The notes: a model not told the origin generated them from the sequence alone. A stretch of DNA of 13,854 bases from PALSA-1004 sp046596405 (GCA_046596405.1 JBKJMN010000177.1:1-13854), one strand, 5' to 3'. Positions 6,823-13,854 are shown, numbered from the stretch's first letter. Translations and numbers: made by a program.

Positions 6823-7803
6823 ATGGTGCGATCAGCCGGGCGGACTGACTTTCACGACTTGCTGCCGCCTCAGCAGAGCATGCTCGAAGAAGTGCGGGCG
6901 GGGCTCGCGAAGCCGCAAAAAGAACTCGCGCCGAAGTTTTTTTATGACACGCGCGGCTGCGAGCTCTTCGAGGTGATCTGCCGCCAGCCCGAATATTATC
7001 CGACGCGCGCCGAGCTCGCACTCATGCAGAAGCATGCGCGCGCGATGGCCGGCCTGCTCGGGCGCGGCTGCACGCTGATCGAGATCGGCTGCGGCAACAG
7101 CGCCAAGACCCGCGCGCTGCTTGAAGAGCTGCAGCCGCGCATCTTCGTGCCGGTCGATATCGCGCGCGAGCAGCTTGAAGCGTCCTGTCTCGCGCTCGCC
7201 GAGTCATTTGCGGATATGCGCATCGTCGCGGTGCGCGCCGATTTCGCGCGCGATATCGCATTGCCCGACGCGGAACTCGGCACCGCGCGCCGGGTGCTTT
7301 ATTTCCCGGGCTCGACCATCGGCAACTTCACGCCGGCCGAGGCGCGCGCCTTTCTCGTGCGCTGGGCGCCGCTGCTCGGGCCGGGCGGCGGCGCGCTGAT
7401 CGGCGTCGATCTCAAGAAATCCCCCGTGATTCTCGATGCCGCCTACAACGACGCGCAGGGCGTGACGGCCGAATTCAATCTCAACGTGCTGCAGCATATC
7501 AACCGCGAACTCGGCGCGGATTTCGATTTGCGCGGATTCCGCCACCGTGCGTGCTACGTTCCGGCCGCCGGCCGCATCGAGATGCATCTGGTAAGCATCA
7601 AAGCGCAGCGGGTGACGCTGGACGGACGCGTGATCGAGTTTCGCGCGGGCGAAACCATCCATACCGAAAATTCGTGCAAGTACGAGATTGCCGAGTTCCA
7701 GGCGCTCGCGCGCGCGGCGGGTTTCGAGCCGGCCACCTCTTGGACCGATGACGACGGCCTCTTCTCGGTGCATTACCTCACGCTGCCGGGGCAGGCGCTA
7801 TAA
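6823..7803 (+). CDS. egtD: L-histidine N-alpha-methyltransferase (EgtD, ergothioneine biosynthesis)
   Basis: A 326-residue SAM-dependent enzyme that trimethylates the alpha-amino group of histidine to hercynine, the first step to ergothioneine. The family length is about 320. It shows KFFYD (38-42), EYYPTR (57-62), the SAM loop EIGCGNSAKTR (87-97), the SAM ribose-binding Asp at D112 (PVDIA), RADF (138-141), and PGSTIGN with N168, corresponding to the histidine-binding N166 of the mycobacterial enzyme. The C-terminal TENSCKY carries E282 and S284, equivalents of the residues that bind the histidine imidazole. No ribosome binding site is clear. EgtB, the sulfoxide synthase often next to egtD, is absent from both sides. 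The stop codon overlaps a TATAAT box for the next gene. Confidence 0.92.
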   Translation: MVRSAGRTDFHDLLPPQQSMLEEVRAGLAKPQKELAPKFFYDTRGCELFEVICRQPEYYPTRAELALMQKHARAMAGLLGRGCTLIEIGCGNSAKTRALLEELQPRIFVPVDIAREQLEASCLALAESFADMRIVAVRADFARDIALPDAELGTARRVLYFPGSTIGNFTPAEARAFLVRWAPLLGPGGGALIGVDLKKSPVILDAAYNDAQGVTAEFNLNVLQHINRELGADFDLRGFRHRACYVPAAGRIEMHLVSIKAQRVTLDGRVIEFRAGETIHTENSCKYEIAEFQALARAAGFEPATSWTDDDGLFSVHYLTLPGQAL

Positions 7804-7804
7804 T
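7799..7804 (+). promoter_or_regulatory. Candidate -10 box for the TTT receptor gene
   Basis: A perfect TATAAT overlaps the TAA of egtD, 31 nt before the ATG at 7836. The best -35 candidate is TTACCT at 7773-7778, but the spacer of 20 bp is long. It suggests the uptake/amidase genes have their own promoter rather than depending on egtD. Confidence 0.4.
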
Positions 7805-7835
7805 CTTTCGCTGTTCGATCACGCGCGCGATTCGC

Positions 7836-8813
7836 ATGAACCTGACGGTTGGAATAACGGTGGCGGGACTGCTGACGATTGCGGCTCAGTTCGCGTCCGC
7901 GCAAAGCAGCGGCTATCCGGCCAAGCCGGTGCGCTGGGTAGTGCCGTTTCCACCGGGCGGCAGCGCCGATATCATGGGGCGCATGATAGGGCAGGAACTC
8001 GCGAAAGCGCTCGGACAGCAGGTCGTGATCGAGAATCGGGCCGGCGCCTCCGCGATCGTCGGCGCGGAATACGTCGCCAAGTCGCCCCCGGACGGCTACA
8101 CGCTTTTGCAGGCGAACGTAAGCCAGATGACCATCCACCCGAGTCTGTATCCGCGGTTGCCGTACGATCCGCTCAAGGATTTCGCGCCAGTCACGGTGCT
8201 CGGCATCGTGACGAGTGTGGTCGTGACCACGCCGTCGCTGCCGGTGAACTCCGTCAAAGAACTGCTCGCGCTCGCGAAGAAGCGCCCCGGTCAGCTCAAT
8301 TTCACGTCGAGCGGCGCCGGGTCGTCGACGCATCTGACGGGCGAGCTCCTGAAGCAGCGCGCCGGCGTCGCGATGACGCATATCAACTACAAGGGCAGCG
8401 GGCCCGCATTGACCGACGTGATGGCGGGCTTCGTCGAAATCATGTTCGAGAATCTGCCGTCCGCGCTGCCGTTCATCAACGCCGGTAAGCTCAAGGTGCT
8501 CGCGGTGACCGGCAAGGACCGCTCGGCGGTGCTCAAAGCCGTGCCAACGCTTGCCGAATCGGGATTTCCCGGTTTCGATATGGTGTCGTGGCAGGCACTG
8601 GTCGCGCCGGCGGCGACCCCGCGGCTGGTCATCGACAAACTCAACGCCGAAGTCGCGAAAGTGCTCAAAACCCCGGAGATGAAGGAAAAAATGACGGGCC
8701 TGGGAACCGGGATCGTCGCCAATTCACCCGAGCAGTTCGCGCAATACCTGCGCGAGGAGACCGCCAAGTGGTCGAAGATCGTCAAGGATGCGGGCATCAA
8801 GCTCGAGCTATAA
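7836..8813 (+). CDS. Tripartite tricarboxylate transporter (TTT) receptor, Bug/TctC family
   Basis: A 325-residue periplasmic solute-binding protein. Residues 1-22 are a signal peptide cut after FASA. The mature protein begins with the family hallmark YPAKPVRWVVPFPPGGSADI, followed by ENRAGASAIVGAEYVAKSPPDGYTLL, LPYDPLKDFAPVT and HINYKGSGPAL, all characteristic of Bug proteins, with the usual full length. Such proteins capture carboxylates, amides or aromatic acids. The membrane partners TctA and TctB are not in the window, so this is an orphan receptor, as is common in Burkholderiales. It is 16 nt upstream of the SnoaL-like gene and paralogous to 11532-12500. No Shine-Dalgarno sequence is visible. 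The ligand is unknown; association with an amidase suggests an amide or amido-acid. Confidence 0.92.
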   Translation: MNLTVGITVAGLLTIAAQFASAQSSGYPAKPVRWVVPFPPGGSADIMGRMIGQELAKALGQQVVIENRAGASAIVGAEYVAKSPPDGYTLLQANVSQMTIHPSLYPRLPYDPLKDFAPVTVLGIVTSVVVTTPSLPVNSVKELLALAKKRPGQLNFTSSGAGSSTHLTGELLKQRAGVAMTHINYKGSGPALTDVMAGFVEIMFENLPSALPFINAGKLKVLAVTGKDRSAVLKAVPTLAESGFPGFDMVSWQALVAPAATPRLVIDKLNAEVAKVLKTPEMKEKMTGLGTGIVANSPEQFAQYLREETAKWSKIVKDAGIKLEL

Positions 8814-8829
8814 CGGAAAAATAGTGCCC

Positions 8830-9243
8830 ATGAAAAAATTTGCGGTCGGCGCGGCGGACTACGTCGAGATCCTCAATCTATATGCGGCTTACAATCTCGC
8901 CAGCGATTCAGGCGACGCCGAGTGGTATGCAAGCTGTTTCACGCAGGACGGCGAACAGCACGGCACGTTCGACGTGATCGGCCACGCGGCACTCGTTGCA
9001 TACAAGAAAAAGGATTTCGCCACGCGCGCGCACCTCTACCGCCGGCACTGGAATGGCAGCCTGCATCTCGAAAAAATCGATGACGAGACGATACGCGGCC
9101 GCTGCTATCTGTTCGGTTACAACGGCGATCCGGGCACGCTCCCGCATATGACGCATGCCGGTGTGTACACCGATACCATCAAGCGCGAGAACGGCGAGTG
9201 GAAGTTCGCGCACCGGCGCCTGCTGTTCGACGGCGTCAGGAAG
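8830..9243 (+). CDS. SnoaL-like / NTF2-fold protein
   Basis: About 138 residues with the features of the NTF2-like alpha+beta cone fold: an N-terminal helix (YVEILNLYAAYNLASDSGD), EWYASCFTQDGE, a glycine/His/Ala helix, a histidine-bearing strand (HLYRRHWNGS), and the closing strands GVYTDTIKRENGEWKFAHRRLL. SnoaL-like members include isomerases, dehydratases, hydrolases and non-enzymatic ligand binders, so function cannot be assigned; candidate polar pocket residues include H68, H73, H107 and H109. The ATG at 8830 was chosen; a GTG two codons earlier (8824) is possible, and the longer frame from 8788 would overlap the receptor gene. The frame ends at TGA 9244-9246, overlapping the amidase GTG start, so the two are translationally coupled. 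Confidence 0.82.
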
Positions 9244-10685
9244 TGAGCGCGCCGGCGCCGCACCGCACGACCCCGGGCGCCGCGCCGCGCGTGCCCGAGT
9301 ACGCGACGGTCGCCGGACTGCGCGACCTTTATCGCACGCGCGCCGCTTCCCCGGTCGAAGTCGTGCAGGACCTCTTCGCGCGCATCGATCGGCACGAAGC
9401 CAGCCTGCATTGCTTCGTTACGCAAACGCGCGAACTCGCGCTCGCGGGCGCGCGGGCGGCGGAGCGGCAACTGACGCGGCCCGGCGCGGGCGCGCTTACC
9501 GGCATTCCATATGGACTAAAGGACGTGATCAACACGGCCGGCGTGCTGACCACCGGACAGTCGAAAATCCTCGCCCGCAATATTCCCTCAGAGGACGCTG
9601 CGGTCGCAGCGCGCATGCAGGCAGCTGGCGGCGTGCTGCTCGGCAAACTGACCACGTACGAGTTCGCGCATGGCGGACCGTCGTGGGATCTCCCGTGGCC
9701 GCCGGCGATGAATCCGTGGAAAGCGGGCTATTTGCCCGGCAGCACCAGCAGCGGTCCCGGTGCGGCAGTTGCGGCGGGTCTGCTGCCGGCGGCCATCGGC
9801 ACCGATACGGGCGGCTCGATCCGCATGCCCGCGGCCAATTGCGGGATCGTCGGCCTCAAACCGACATACGGGCTCGTGAGCCGGCGCGGCGTGCTGCCCA
9901 ATACCTTCACGTTCGACACCTGCGGGCCGATGGCGCGCACGGTCGAGGACGCGGCCATCGTGCTGGGCGCGATCGCGGGCTACGACGCTGCGGATATCAG
10001 CAGCGCCGACCGCGCGCCGCAGGACTATTTGCGCGATCTCGCGCGCGGCGTGCGCGGCATGCGCGTCGGCTGGGTGCGCCACTGGTACGCCGGCGACGAG
10101 CGCTGCCATCCTGACGTAGCGCCCGCGCTCGAGCAGGCGCTCAAGGTTTTCGCCGACGCGGGCGCGATCGTCGAGGAAATCCGGCTCTCCGATCTGCTCG
10201 TGTACCAGGATTGCAAGACCACGATTTCGATTACCGAGATGTTCGGCGCGTACGAGCACGAATTTCGCACGCGGCCGCGCGATTTCGGCCGCATGTTCCG
10301 CAACAAGGTGCTGGCCGGCGCGCTGATCCGCGCCGAAGATTATTTTCAGGCGTTGCGCCAGCGGCTGTGGCTGGCGCGCGAGCTGACGCGCGCGTTCAAG
10401 GATTACGACGTGCTGGCGACCGCTGGCTGGATGACGCCCGCCGAGCCGGCCCAACCCGCCAAGCTCGACAAGTTTCTGCGCCCGCCGAATATCACGACGC
10501 CGTTCAACATCGGCGGCCAGCCCGCGATGAATGTGCCCTGCGGTTTCAGCCGCGACGGTTTGCCGCTCAGTTTGCAGCTCGCGACCGCGCACTTCGCCGA
10601 AGCGCTGCTGTTGCGCGCGGGACACGCGTATCAGCAGGCGACGGATTGGCACATGCGGCATCCGACGGAAGGGATGATCCAATGA
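9243..10685 (+). CDS. Amidase-signature family amidohydrolase (GatA/AtzE-like)
   Basis: A 480-residue hydrolase of the amidase-signature family. GIPYGLKDVINTAG carries the catalytic Lys (K93) and GTDTGGSIRMPAANCGIVG carries the nucleophile S192, followed by LKPTYGLVSRRGVLP. The signature loop reads LPGSTSSGPGAAVAAGL; 24 residues before S192, where the cis-Ser of the Ser-cisSer-Lys triad normally stands, there is T168. The family hydrolyses amides ranging from Gln (GatA) to 1-carboxybiuret (AtzE). The start is the GTG at 9243, overlapping the upstream stop (GTGA), preferred over an upstream frame that would run through the SnoaL-like gene. The stop overlaps the ATG of the small gene at 10682 (ATGA). 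Substrate unknown; a tRNA amidotransferase role is unlikely since no gatB follows. Confidence 0.88.
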   Translation: MSAPAPHRTTPGAAPRVPEYATVAGLRDLYRTRAASPVEVVQDLFARIDRHEASLHCFVTQTRELALAGARAAERQLTRPGAGALTGIPYGLKDVINTAGVLTTGQSKILARNIPSEDAAVAARMQAAGGVLLGKLTTYEFAHGGPSWDLPWPPAMNPWKAGYLPGSTSSGPGAAVAAGLLPAAIGTDTGGSIRMPAANCGIVGLKPTYGLVSRRGVLPNTFTFDTCGPMARTVEDAAIVLGAIAGYDAADISSADRAPQDYLRDLARGVRGMRVGWVRHWYAGDERCHPDVAPALEQALKVFADAGAIVEEIRLSDLLVYQDCKTTISITEMFGAYEHEFRTRPRDFGRMFRNKVLAGALIRAEDYFQALRQRLWLARELTRAFKDYDVLATAGWMTPAEPAQPAKLDKFLRPPNITTPFNIGGQPAMNVPCGFSRDGLPLSLQLATAHFAEALLLRAGHAYQQATDWHMRHPTEGMIQ

Positions 10686-10936
10686 CACGCTCATACGTAT
10701 TGCCCCAACCCGGGACGCAAACACTCGCAGACCTTGCGCCGTCGACGCCGCAGGAAATCCGGCGCATGGCGGCGCAGGCGGGGCTGCATTTTCCCGACGA
10801 CATCATGGACGAGCTCTGCGAGTCATATCCCGCGTTCGAAGCCATGGTGCGCCGCCTGCCGCGGGCGCGCGTGCGCTTCGACGAGCCCGCGCATCAGTGC
10901 GTCGATGCATTGCGGGTGGCCGCGCTCGAAAAATAG
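10682..10936 (+). CDS. Small GatC/AtzG-like protein, likely partner subunit of the amidase
   Basis: 84 residues, starting at the ATG that overlaps the amidase stop (ATGA), which implies coupled translation and similar stoichiometry. About 20 N-terminal residues are extended. Then comes a helix (PQEIRRMAAQAGLHFPDD), a second helix (ELCESYPAFEAMVRRLPRA) and a tail with DEPAHQC. This two-helix-plus-Pro-tail layout, with AGL then a xxEPA segment, resembles GatC and AtzG, small proteins that wrap around and stabilise an amidase subunit. In the AtzEG pair the small subunit gene lies before the amidase; here it lies after. No catalytic residues are evident. The link rests on layout and motif, not on a search. 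Confidence 0.6.
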   Translation: MTRSYVLPQPGTQTLADLAPSTPQEIRRMAAQAGLHFPDDIMDELCESYPAFEAMVRRLPRARVRFDEPAHQCVDALRVAALEK

Positions 10937-10997
10937 CGCGGGCACCACGGGAGTGCCGGCGTGCACCCGGATGGTCCGCGATACTTGAAAAGCAACC

Positions 10998-11019
10998 GCG
11001 GCGCGGCTGTCGGCGCCGC
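10998..11019 (+). repeat. Stem-loop in the leader of the cupin gene
   Basis: GCGGCGC (10998-11004) pairs with GCGCCGC (11013-11019) across an eight-base loop. It ends ten nt before the GGAG ribosome binding site of the cupin gene and 62 nt after the stop of the small amidase partner. Only two T follow, so as a terminator it would be weak; it may instead be an mRNA processing or leader element. Confidence 0.35.
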
Positions 11020-11039
11020 TTAAGACACGGAGAAACGCC

Positions 11040-11453
11040 ATGGAGTATTACGATTGGGTCGAAAGCCAGCTCGGCAAAGCGCCGACGGTAACGGACTGGC
11101 GGGAGATTGCGCGCGAGGCGGTTTCCGACCCCACCCAGACGACCCATGCGGGCACGGTGCGCCAGACCTGGGTTGGCGATAAAGTCGTGTTGACGCGCGT
11201 CGTCGTGCGCCCGAATTCGCGCGGCAAGCCGCATTCCCACCCCGCGGAGCAGGTGTCGATGATATTGCGCGGCGGCGTGCGTGTCTTTCTGGGCGAGACC
11301 GGGCGCATCGCGATGGCGGGCGCCATCGTGCACATCCCCGGCAACGCGGTGCACATGTTCGAAATCCTCGACGAGGAGACCGAAATTCTCGACGTCTACA
11401 CCGTGCAGGCCGGCGTCGACGAGTTGCGCAAGCGTTATCCGCCCGCGGCCTGA
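11040..11453 (+). CDS. Single-domain cupin protein
   Basis: A 137-residue small beta-barrel protein. The first cupin motif is GKPHSHPAEQVSMILRGG, with H65, H67 and E70 (E71 if the loop shifts) as probable metal ligands. The second is IPGNAVHMFEI, with H105 as the fourth ligand. A metal-dependent dioxygenase, isomerase or small-molecule binding role is possible; the fold does not tell. The start is supported by GGAG at 11029-11032, eight nt before ATG. It lies between the amidase set and the second TTT receptor, all in one direction with gaps of 103 and 78 nt, so it probably belongs to the same pathway, perhaps acting on the product released by the amidase. That last point is inference. Confidence 0.85.
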   Translation: MEYYDWVESQLGKAPTVTDWREIAREAVSDPTQTTHAGTVRQTWVGDKVVLTRVVVRPNSRGKPHSHPAEQVSMILRGGVRVFLGETGRIAMAGAIVHIPGNAVHMFEILDEETEILDVYTVQAGVDELRKRYPPAA

Positions 11454-11531
11454 CCGCGCGCATCCGGGGTTCTGCGCAAGCTGGTACGCGGCTTGCATTA
11501 GCTGATGAAACGGTGCCTGAAAGGAACTGCC

Positions 11532-12500
11532 ATGAATAGACTGCTCGCCCTGTTGTTGTCGCTTGGACTGCCGGCACTCGCGCCGGCGCACGCGGCGGAC
11601 GCATTCCCGCAACGGCCTTTGCGACTCGTTATTTCGGTGCCGCCCGGCGGCGCCGCCGACTTCACCGGGCGCGTAGTCGCGGCCAAGCTCTCCGAACTGC
11701 TGGGCCAAAACGTCGTCGTCGAGGGCCGGCCCGGCGCCGGCGGCATCATTGCGTCCGAGTACGTGACGAAAGCGACCGCCGACGGCTATACGCTCATGCT
11801 GAGTTCGAGCACTACCCACGGCGCGGCGCCCGTGCTGTACAAAAAACTGCCGTACGATGCGATGAAGGGATTCACCCACATTGCGGGCATTTCGCTGATA
11901 CCCGCGATGATGGCAGTCAACGCCGACGTGCCGGCGCGGTCGGTCAAGGAATTTATCGCGCTCACCAAGGCCAATCCCGGCAAGTACATGTTCAGCTCGT
12001 CGGGCAACGGCAGCGCGCCCCAGCTCTTCGGCGAGCAATTTAAAATCAAGACGGGCGCGCTCATCACGCACGTGCCGTACAAAGGCAGCGGACCCGCGGT
12101 CATCGATCTCGCCGCGGGACAGGTCCATATGATGATGGACGGCTTGCCTTCGCTGATCGGCCAGATTAAAGCGGGTCGCTTGCGCGCGCTCGCCGCGATG
12201 AGCGACAAGCGCTTTGCAATTTTTCCCGACGTGCCGACGATGGCGGAAGCCGGTTTTCCCGGTCTTGAGGACGGGGTGTGGTACGGGCTCTCGGGGCCCG
12301 CCGGAATTCCCCCGCCCATCGTCGAGCAGCTTTACAAGGTGATGCAGCGCGTGCTCGCGAGTCCCGATGTGGTCGAGCGGTTCGCGACCGTCGGCTCGTA
12401 CCCGATGCCGATCGGCCCGCAGGATTACGCCGCCTTCATTGTGCGGGAAAACCGCAAATGGGGCGAAATCGTGCGCTTGTCCGGCGCCTCGCCGGACTAG
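11532..12500 (+). CDS. Second TTT receptor, Bug/TctC family
   Basis: A 322-residue periplasmic solute-binding protein, paralogous to 7836-8813. Residues 1-22 are a signal peptide cut after AHA. Then comes FPQRPLRLVISVPPGGAADF, EGRPGAGGIIASEYVTKATA, DGYTLM, KLPYDAMKGFTHI and HVPYKGSGPAV, aligning region by region with the first receptor but with many changes, so this is an old duplication or separate recruitment. The ATG at 11532 was chosen over the in-frame ATG at 11505 because AAGGAA (11520-11525) sits six nt upstream and the signal peptide starts there. No TctA/TctB membrane genes are in the window. Pocket differences (SADIMGRM versus AADFTGRV) suggest a different ligand. The stop codon follows a stem-loop in the last codons. 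Confidence 0.92.
   Translation: MNRLLALLLSLGLPALAPAHAADAFPQRPLRLVISVPPGGAADFTGRVVAAKLSELLGQNVVVEGRPGAGGIIASEYVTKATADGYTLMLSSSTTHGAAPVLYKKLPYDAMKGFTHIAGISLIPAMMAVNADVPARSVKEFIALTKANPGKYMFSSSGNGSAPQLFGEQFKIKTGALITHVPYKGSGPAVIDLAAGQVHMMMDGLPSLIGQIKAGRLRALAAMSDKRFAIFPDVPTMAEAGFPGLEDGVWYGLSGPAGIPPPIVEQLYKVMQRVLASPDVVERFATVGSYPMPIGPQDYAAFIVRENRKWGEIVRLSGASPD
12479..12497 (+). terminator. Possible terminator hairpin at the end of the second TTT receptor gene
   Basis: GTCCGGCG (12479-12486) pairs with CGCCGGAC (12490-12497) over CCT, an eight-bp perfect stem that ends right at the TAG stop. The following bases TAGTCTT are only weakly T-rich, so rho-independent termination is plausible but not strong. 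It would mark the end of the uptake/amidase unit. Confidence 0.35.
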
Positions 12501-12547
12501 TCTTCGCCGTCCGCCCGCCGCGAGCCAACCACGCCGCTGAAACAAAC

Positions 12548-12553
12548 TAAAAT
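12548..12553 (+). promoter_or_regulatory. Candidate -10 box for the MFS gene
   Basis: TAAAAT lies 57 nt before the ATG at 12610. No convincing -35 is present at the right distance, so this is weak. The gap from the previous stop is 109 nt and includes the hairpin at 12479-12497, consistent with a separate transcript. Confidence 0.25.
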
Positions 12554-12609
12554 GGCCGATTAGAACTCGTGCGGCGGCCTGCGGCGTCGCGTTGCGGTCT
12601 TTGCGGCCC

Positions 12610-13743
12610 ATGGCGATTTACCTGATCGTTCTGCTGTGCATTCTGAATCACGCGGCCTTCACCGGCAGCCGCGTCGTGTTCTCCCTCTATGCGATAGACC
12701 TCGGCGCCCACTCGTTCGCAATCGGCGTGCTGGTGTCGTTTTACGCGCTGTGCCCGCTAGTGCTGGCGATCTACGCGGGCAAGCTGATCGATCGCCTCGG
12801 CGCGCGTCTGCCGATGCTGCTGGGAACGCTCGGCCTGGCGGTTGGCATTGCGCTGCCCGTGCTGGTTGCCGGTCTCGCCACCCTGTATGTCGCGGCCCTG
12901 CTGCTCGGCACGTCGTTCATGTTTTTCTTCGTCGCGGTGCAGGGAATCACCGGCGCGGTGGGCCGGCCCGCAGACCGCGGCCGCAATTACAGTTTGTTGA
13001 GCGTCGGGTTTTCGATCGCGAGTTTTCTCGGGCCGCTGGTCGCCGGGTTTTCGATCGACCATCTCGGCTTTCGCAATGCGCTGCTGGTGCTGTCGGGCGG
13101 CATCGTGCTGTCCGTCGCCGCGCAGTGGTGGCGCGCGGACTGGATCCCGCGGCCTTCGTCCAATCCGGAACAGAGCGAGGGGCAGAGCGTGCTCGACCTG
13201 CTGCGCATTGCGCCGTTGCGCCGGATTTTCATCGCGAGCGGCTTCATGTCCGGCGCATGGGATCTCTACAACTTTTATATGCCGGTCTACGCGCACAATG
13301 CGGGGCTGTCGGCCTCCGCGATCGGCATGATACTCGCGACTTTTTCCGCCGCGACGCTGGTGATCCGAGTATTCCTTCCCCGCATGATGAAAGAAAACGA
13401 CGAAATCCGCATTCTGACCGTGGCCATTTTCGTGGCCGGCATCGCTTACCTGTTGTTTCCTTTTTTCAAGAATGCGTGGGCGCTGGCCGCGATTTCGTTC
13501 CTGCTCGGCCTGGGGCTCGGCACCGGCCAGCCGCTATCGATGAACCTGATCTATAACCTGGCACCAGGCGGGCGCACGAGCGAGGCTGCCGGCATCCGCG
13601 TGACCGTGAACAACCTGGCGCACGTAACGATACCGCTCGCGTTCGGCGGCATCGGCTCGGCGCTCGGTTTCGCCGCGGTGTTCGTTTCGAATGCGGTGGT
13701 GCTGTTCGCGGGCGCCTTCATCAACGGCCGGGCGCGTAAATGA
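12610..13743 (+). CDS. Major facilitator superfamily (MFS) transporter
   Basis: A 377-residue polytopic membrane protein of about 12 helices in two six-helix halves, joined by a cytoplasmic loop near residues 173-200 (RADWIPRPSSNPEQSEG). MFS motif A is clear between TM2 and TM3: GKLIDRLGAR (57-66). The later GLGLGTGQPLSMNL and GGRTSEAAGIRVTVNN segments resemble drug/metabolite exporters of the AraJ/YfcJ kind, but no substrate can be inferred. The ATG at 12610 was preferred to a TTG at 12592; neither has a clear ribosome binding site, and TM1 begins right after the ATG. It follows the second TTT receptor by 109 nt; whether it belongs to that pathway, perhaps as exporter of a product, is open. 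Confidence 0.88.
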   Translation: MAIYLIVLLCILNHAAFTGSRVVFSLYAIDLGAHSFAIGVLVSFYALCPLVLAIYAGKLIDRLGARLPMLLGTLGLAVGIALPVLVAGLATLYVAALLLGTSFMFFFVAVQGITGAVGRPADRGRNYSLLSVGFSIASFLGPLVAGFSIDHLGFRNALLVLSGGIVLSVAAQWWRADWIPRPSSNPEQSEGQSVLDLLRIAPLRRIFIASGFMSGAWDLYNFYMPVYAHNAGLSASAIGMILATFSAATLVIRVFLPRMMKENDEIRILTVAIFVAGIAYLLFPFFKNAWALAAISFLLGLGLGTGQPLSMNLIYNLAPGGRTSEAAGIRVTVNNLAHVTIPLAFGGIGSALGFAAVFVSNAVVLFAGAFINGRARK

Positions 13744-13748
13744 GAGCA

Positions 13749-13777
13749 TTGACCGCGGCGCGCAATATGTCTATTGT
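13749..13777 (+). promoter_or_regulatory. Sigma-70-type promoter for the bTHX-type gene
   Basis: TTGACC (13749-13754) and TATTGT (13772-13777) stand exactly 17 bp apart, five and four of six consensus matches. The -10 lies 49 nt before the ATG at 13827. The spacing and position make this the best promoter in the window. Confidence 0.5.
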
Positions 13778-13826
13778 GGCGCGCTGGCATTCCCCGCGAC
13801 TCAACCCCACTTAAACGGAAAACGAT

Positions 13827-13854
13827 ATGGGCAAAGGCGACAAGCGCACGCGCA
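13827..13854 (+). CDS. Small ribosomal subunit protein bTHX-like, N-terminal fragment (3' truncated by window edge)
   Basis: ATG followed by nine codons reading MGKGDKRTR before the window ends. This opening is the highly conserved start of the short, very basic bTHX (THX) proteins, which bind the head of the 30S subunit in Thermus and have homologues of about 30-60 residues in many proteobacteria. A GGA at 13817-13819 gives a modest ribosome binding site, and a good promoter lies upstream. Only the first residues are visible, so the identification is by start sequence alone. Confidence 0.65.

Noticed and set aside
9198..9242. Longer amidase start at 9198
   Set aside because: It would overlap the end of the SnoaL-like gene by about 45 nt and add a basic extension; the GTG at 9243 overlapping the stop is a typical coupled start.
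9588..10724. 378-codon open frame on the minus strand
   Set aside because: It is antisense to the amidase, which has intact signature motifs; no domain is recognisable in the shadow.
10803..12611. 602-codon open frame on the minus strand
   Set aside because: It lies antisense to the cupin and the second TTT receptor, both with clear family motifs; its translation is Arg/His/Ala-rich as expected for shadows in GC-rich DNA.

Overview
The window is GC-rich and almost every gene is on the plus strand. Its gene content points to a betaproteobacterium, probably of the Burkholderiales or a related uncultivated line: orphan tripartite-tricarboxylate (Bug/TctC-type) receptors, CzcA-type metal efflux pumps, a PBP7-type endopeptidase, EgtD, and a small ribosomal protein of the bTHX type. 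No rRNA, tRNA, CRISPR array, transposase or integrase was seen.

Layout. (1) 1-4713 is an envelope efflux block. It holds the last 69 codons of one CzcA-like RND pump, a 215-nt spacer with two tandem hairpins, then an adaptor (CzcB-like) and a second complete CzcA-like pump 13 nt apart. No outer-membrane channel gene lies inside the window. (2) 4754-4951 is a 65-residue protein with a strong ribosome binding site. Its C-terminal half matches the Acb2/Tad1 helical-hairpin family, phage sponges that sequester the signalling nucleotides of CBASS and Thoeris defence. It is the most interesting gene here because nothing phage-like surrounds it. (3) 4952-5746 is a long, less GC-rich stretch with no confident gene. 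It holds a TATAAT box, two short ORFs, 21-bp-phased repeats and a leader hairpin in front of the next gene. (4) 5747-6712 is a secreted PBP7/PbpG-type D,D-endopeptidase. (5) 6823-7803 is EgtD, the histidine trimethyltransferase of ergothioneine synthesis, without EgtB beside it.

(6) 7836-12500 looks like a small-molecule uptake and breakdown module: TTT receptor, SnoaL-like protein, amidase, GatC/AtzG-like small protein, cupin and second TTT receptor. The first four are tightly packed (16-nt gap, then GTGA and ATGA overlaps). The amidase and the small protein downstream of it are predicted to work together on an amide substrate captured by the receptors; the substrate is unknown. (7) 12610-13743 is an MFS exporter or importer. 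(8) At 13827 the first nine codons of a bTHX-type ribosomal protein begin, behind a plausible sigma-70 promoter.

Functions rest on motif reading by eye. No database search was run, and substrate assignments for the transporters and the amidase are inference.
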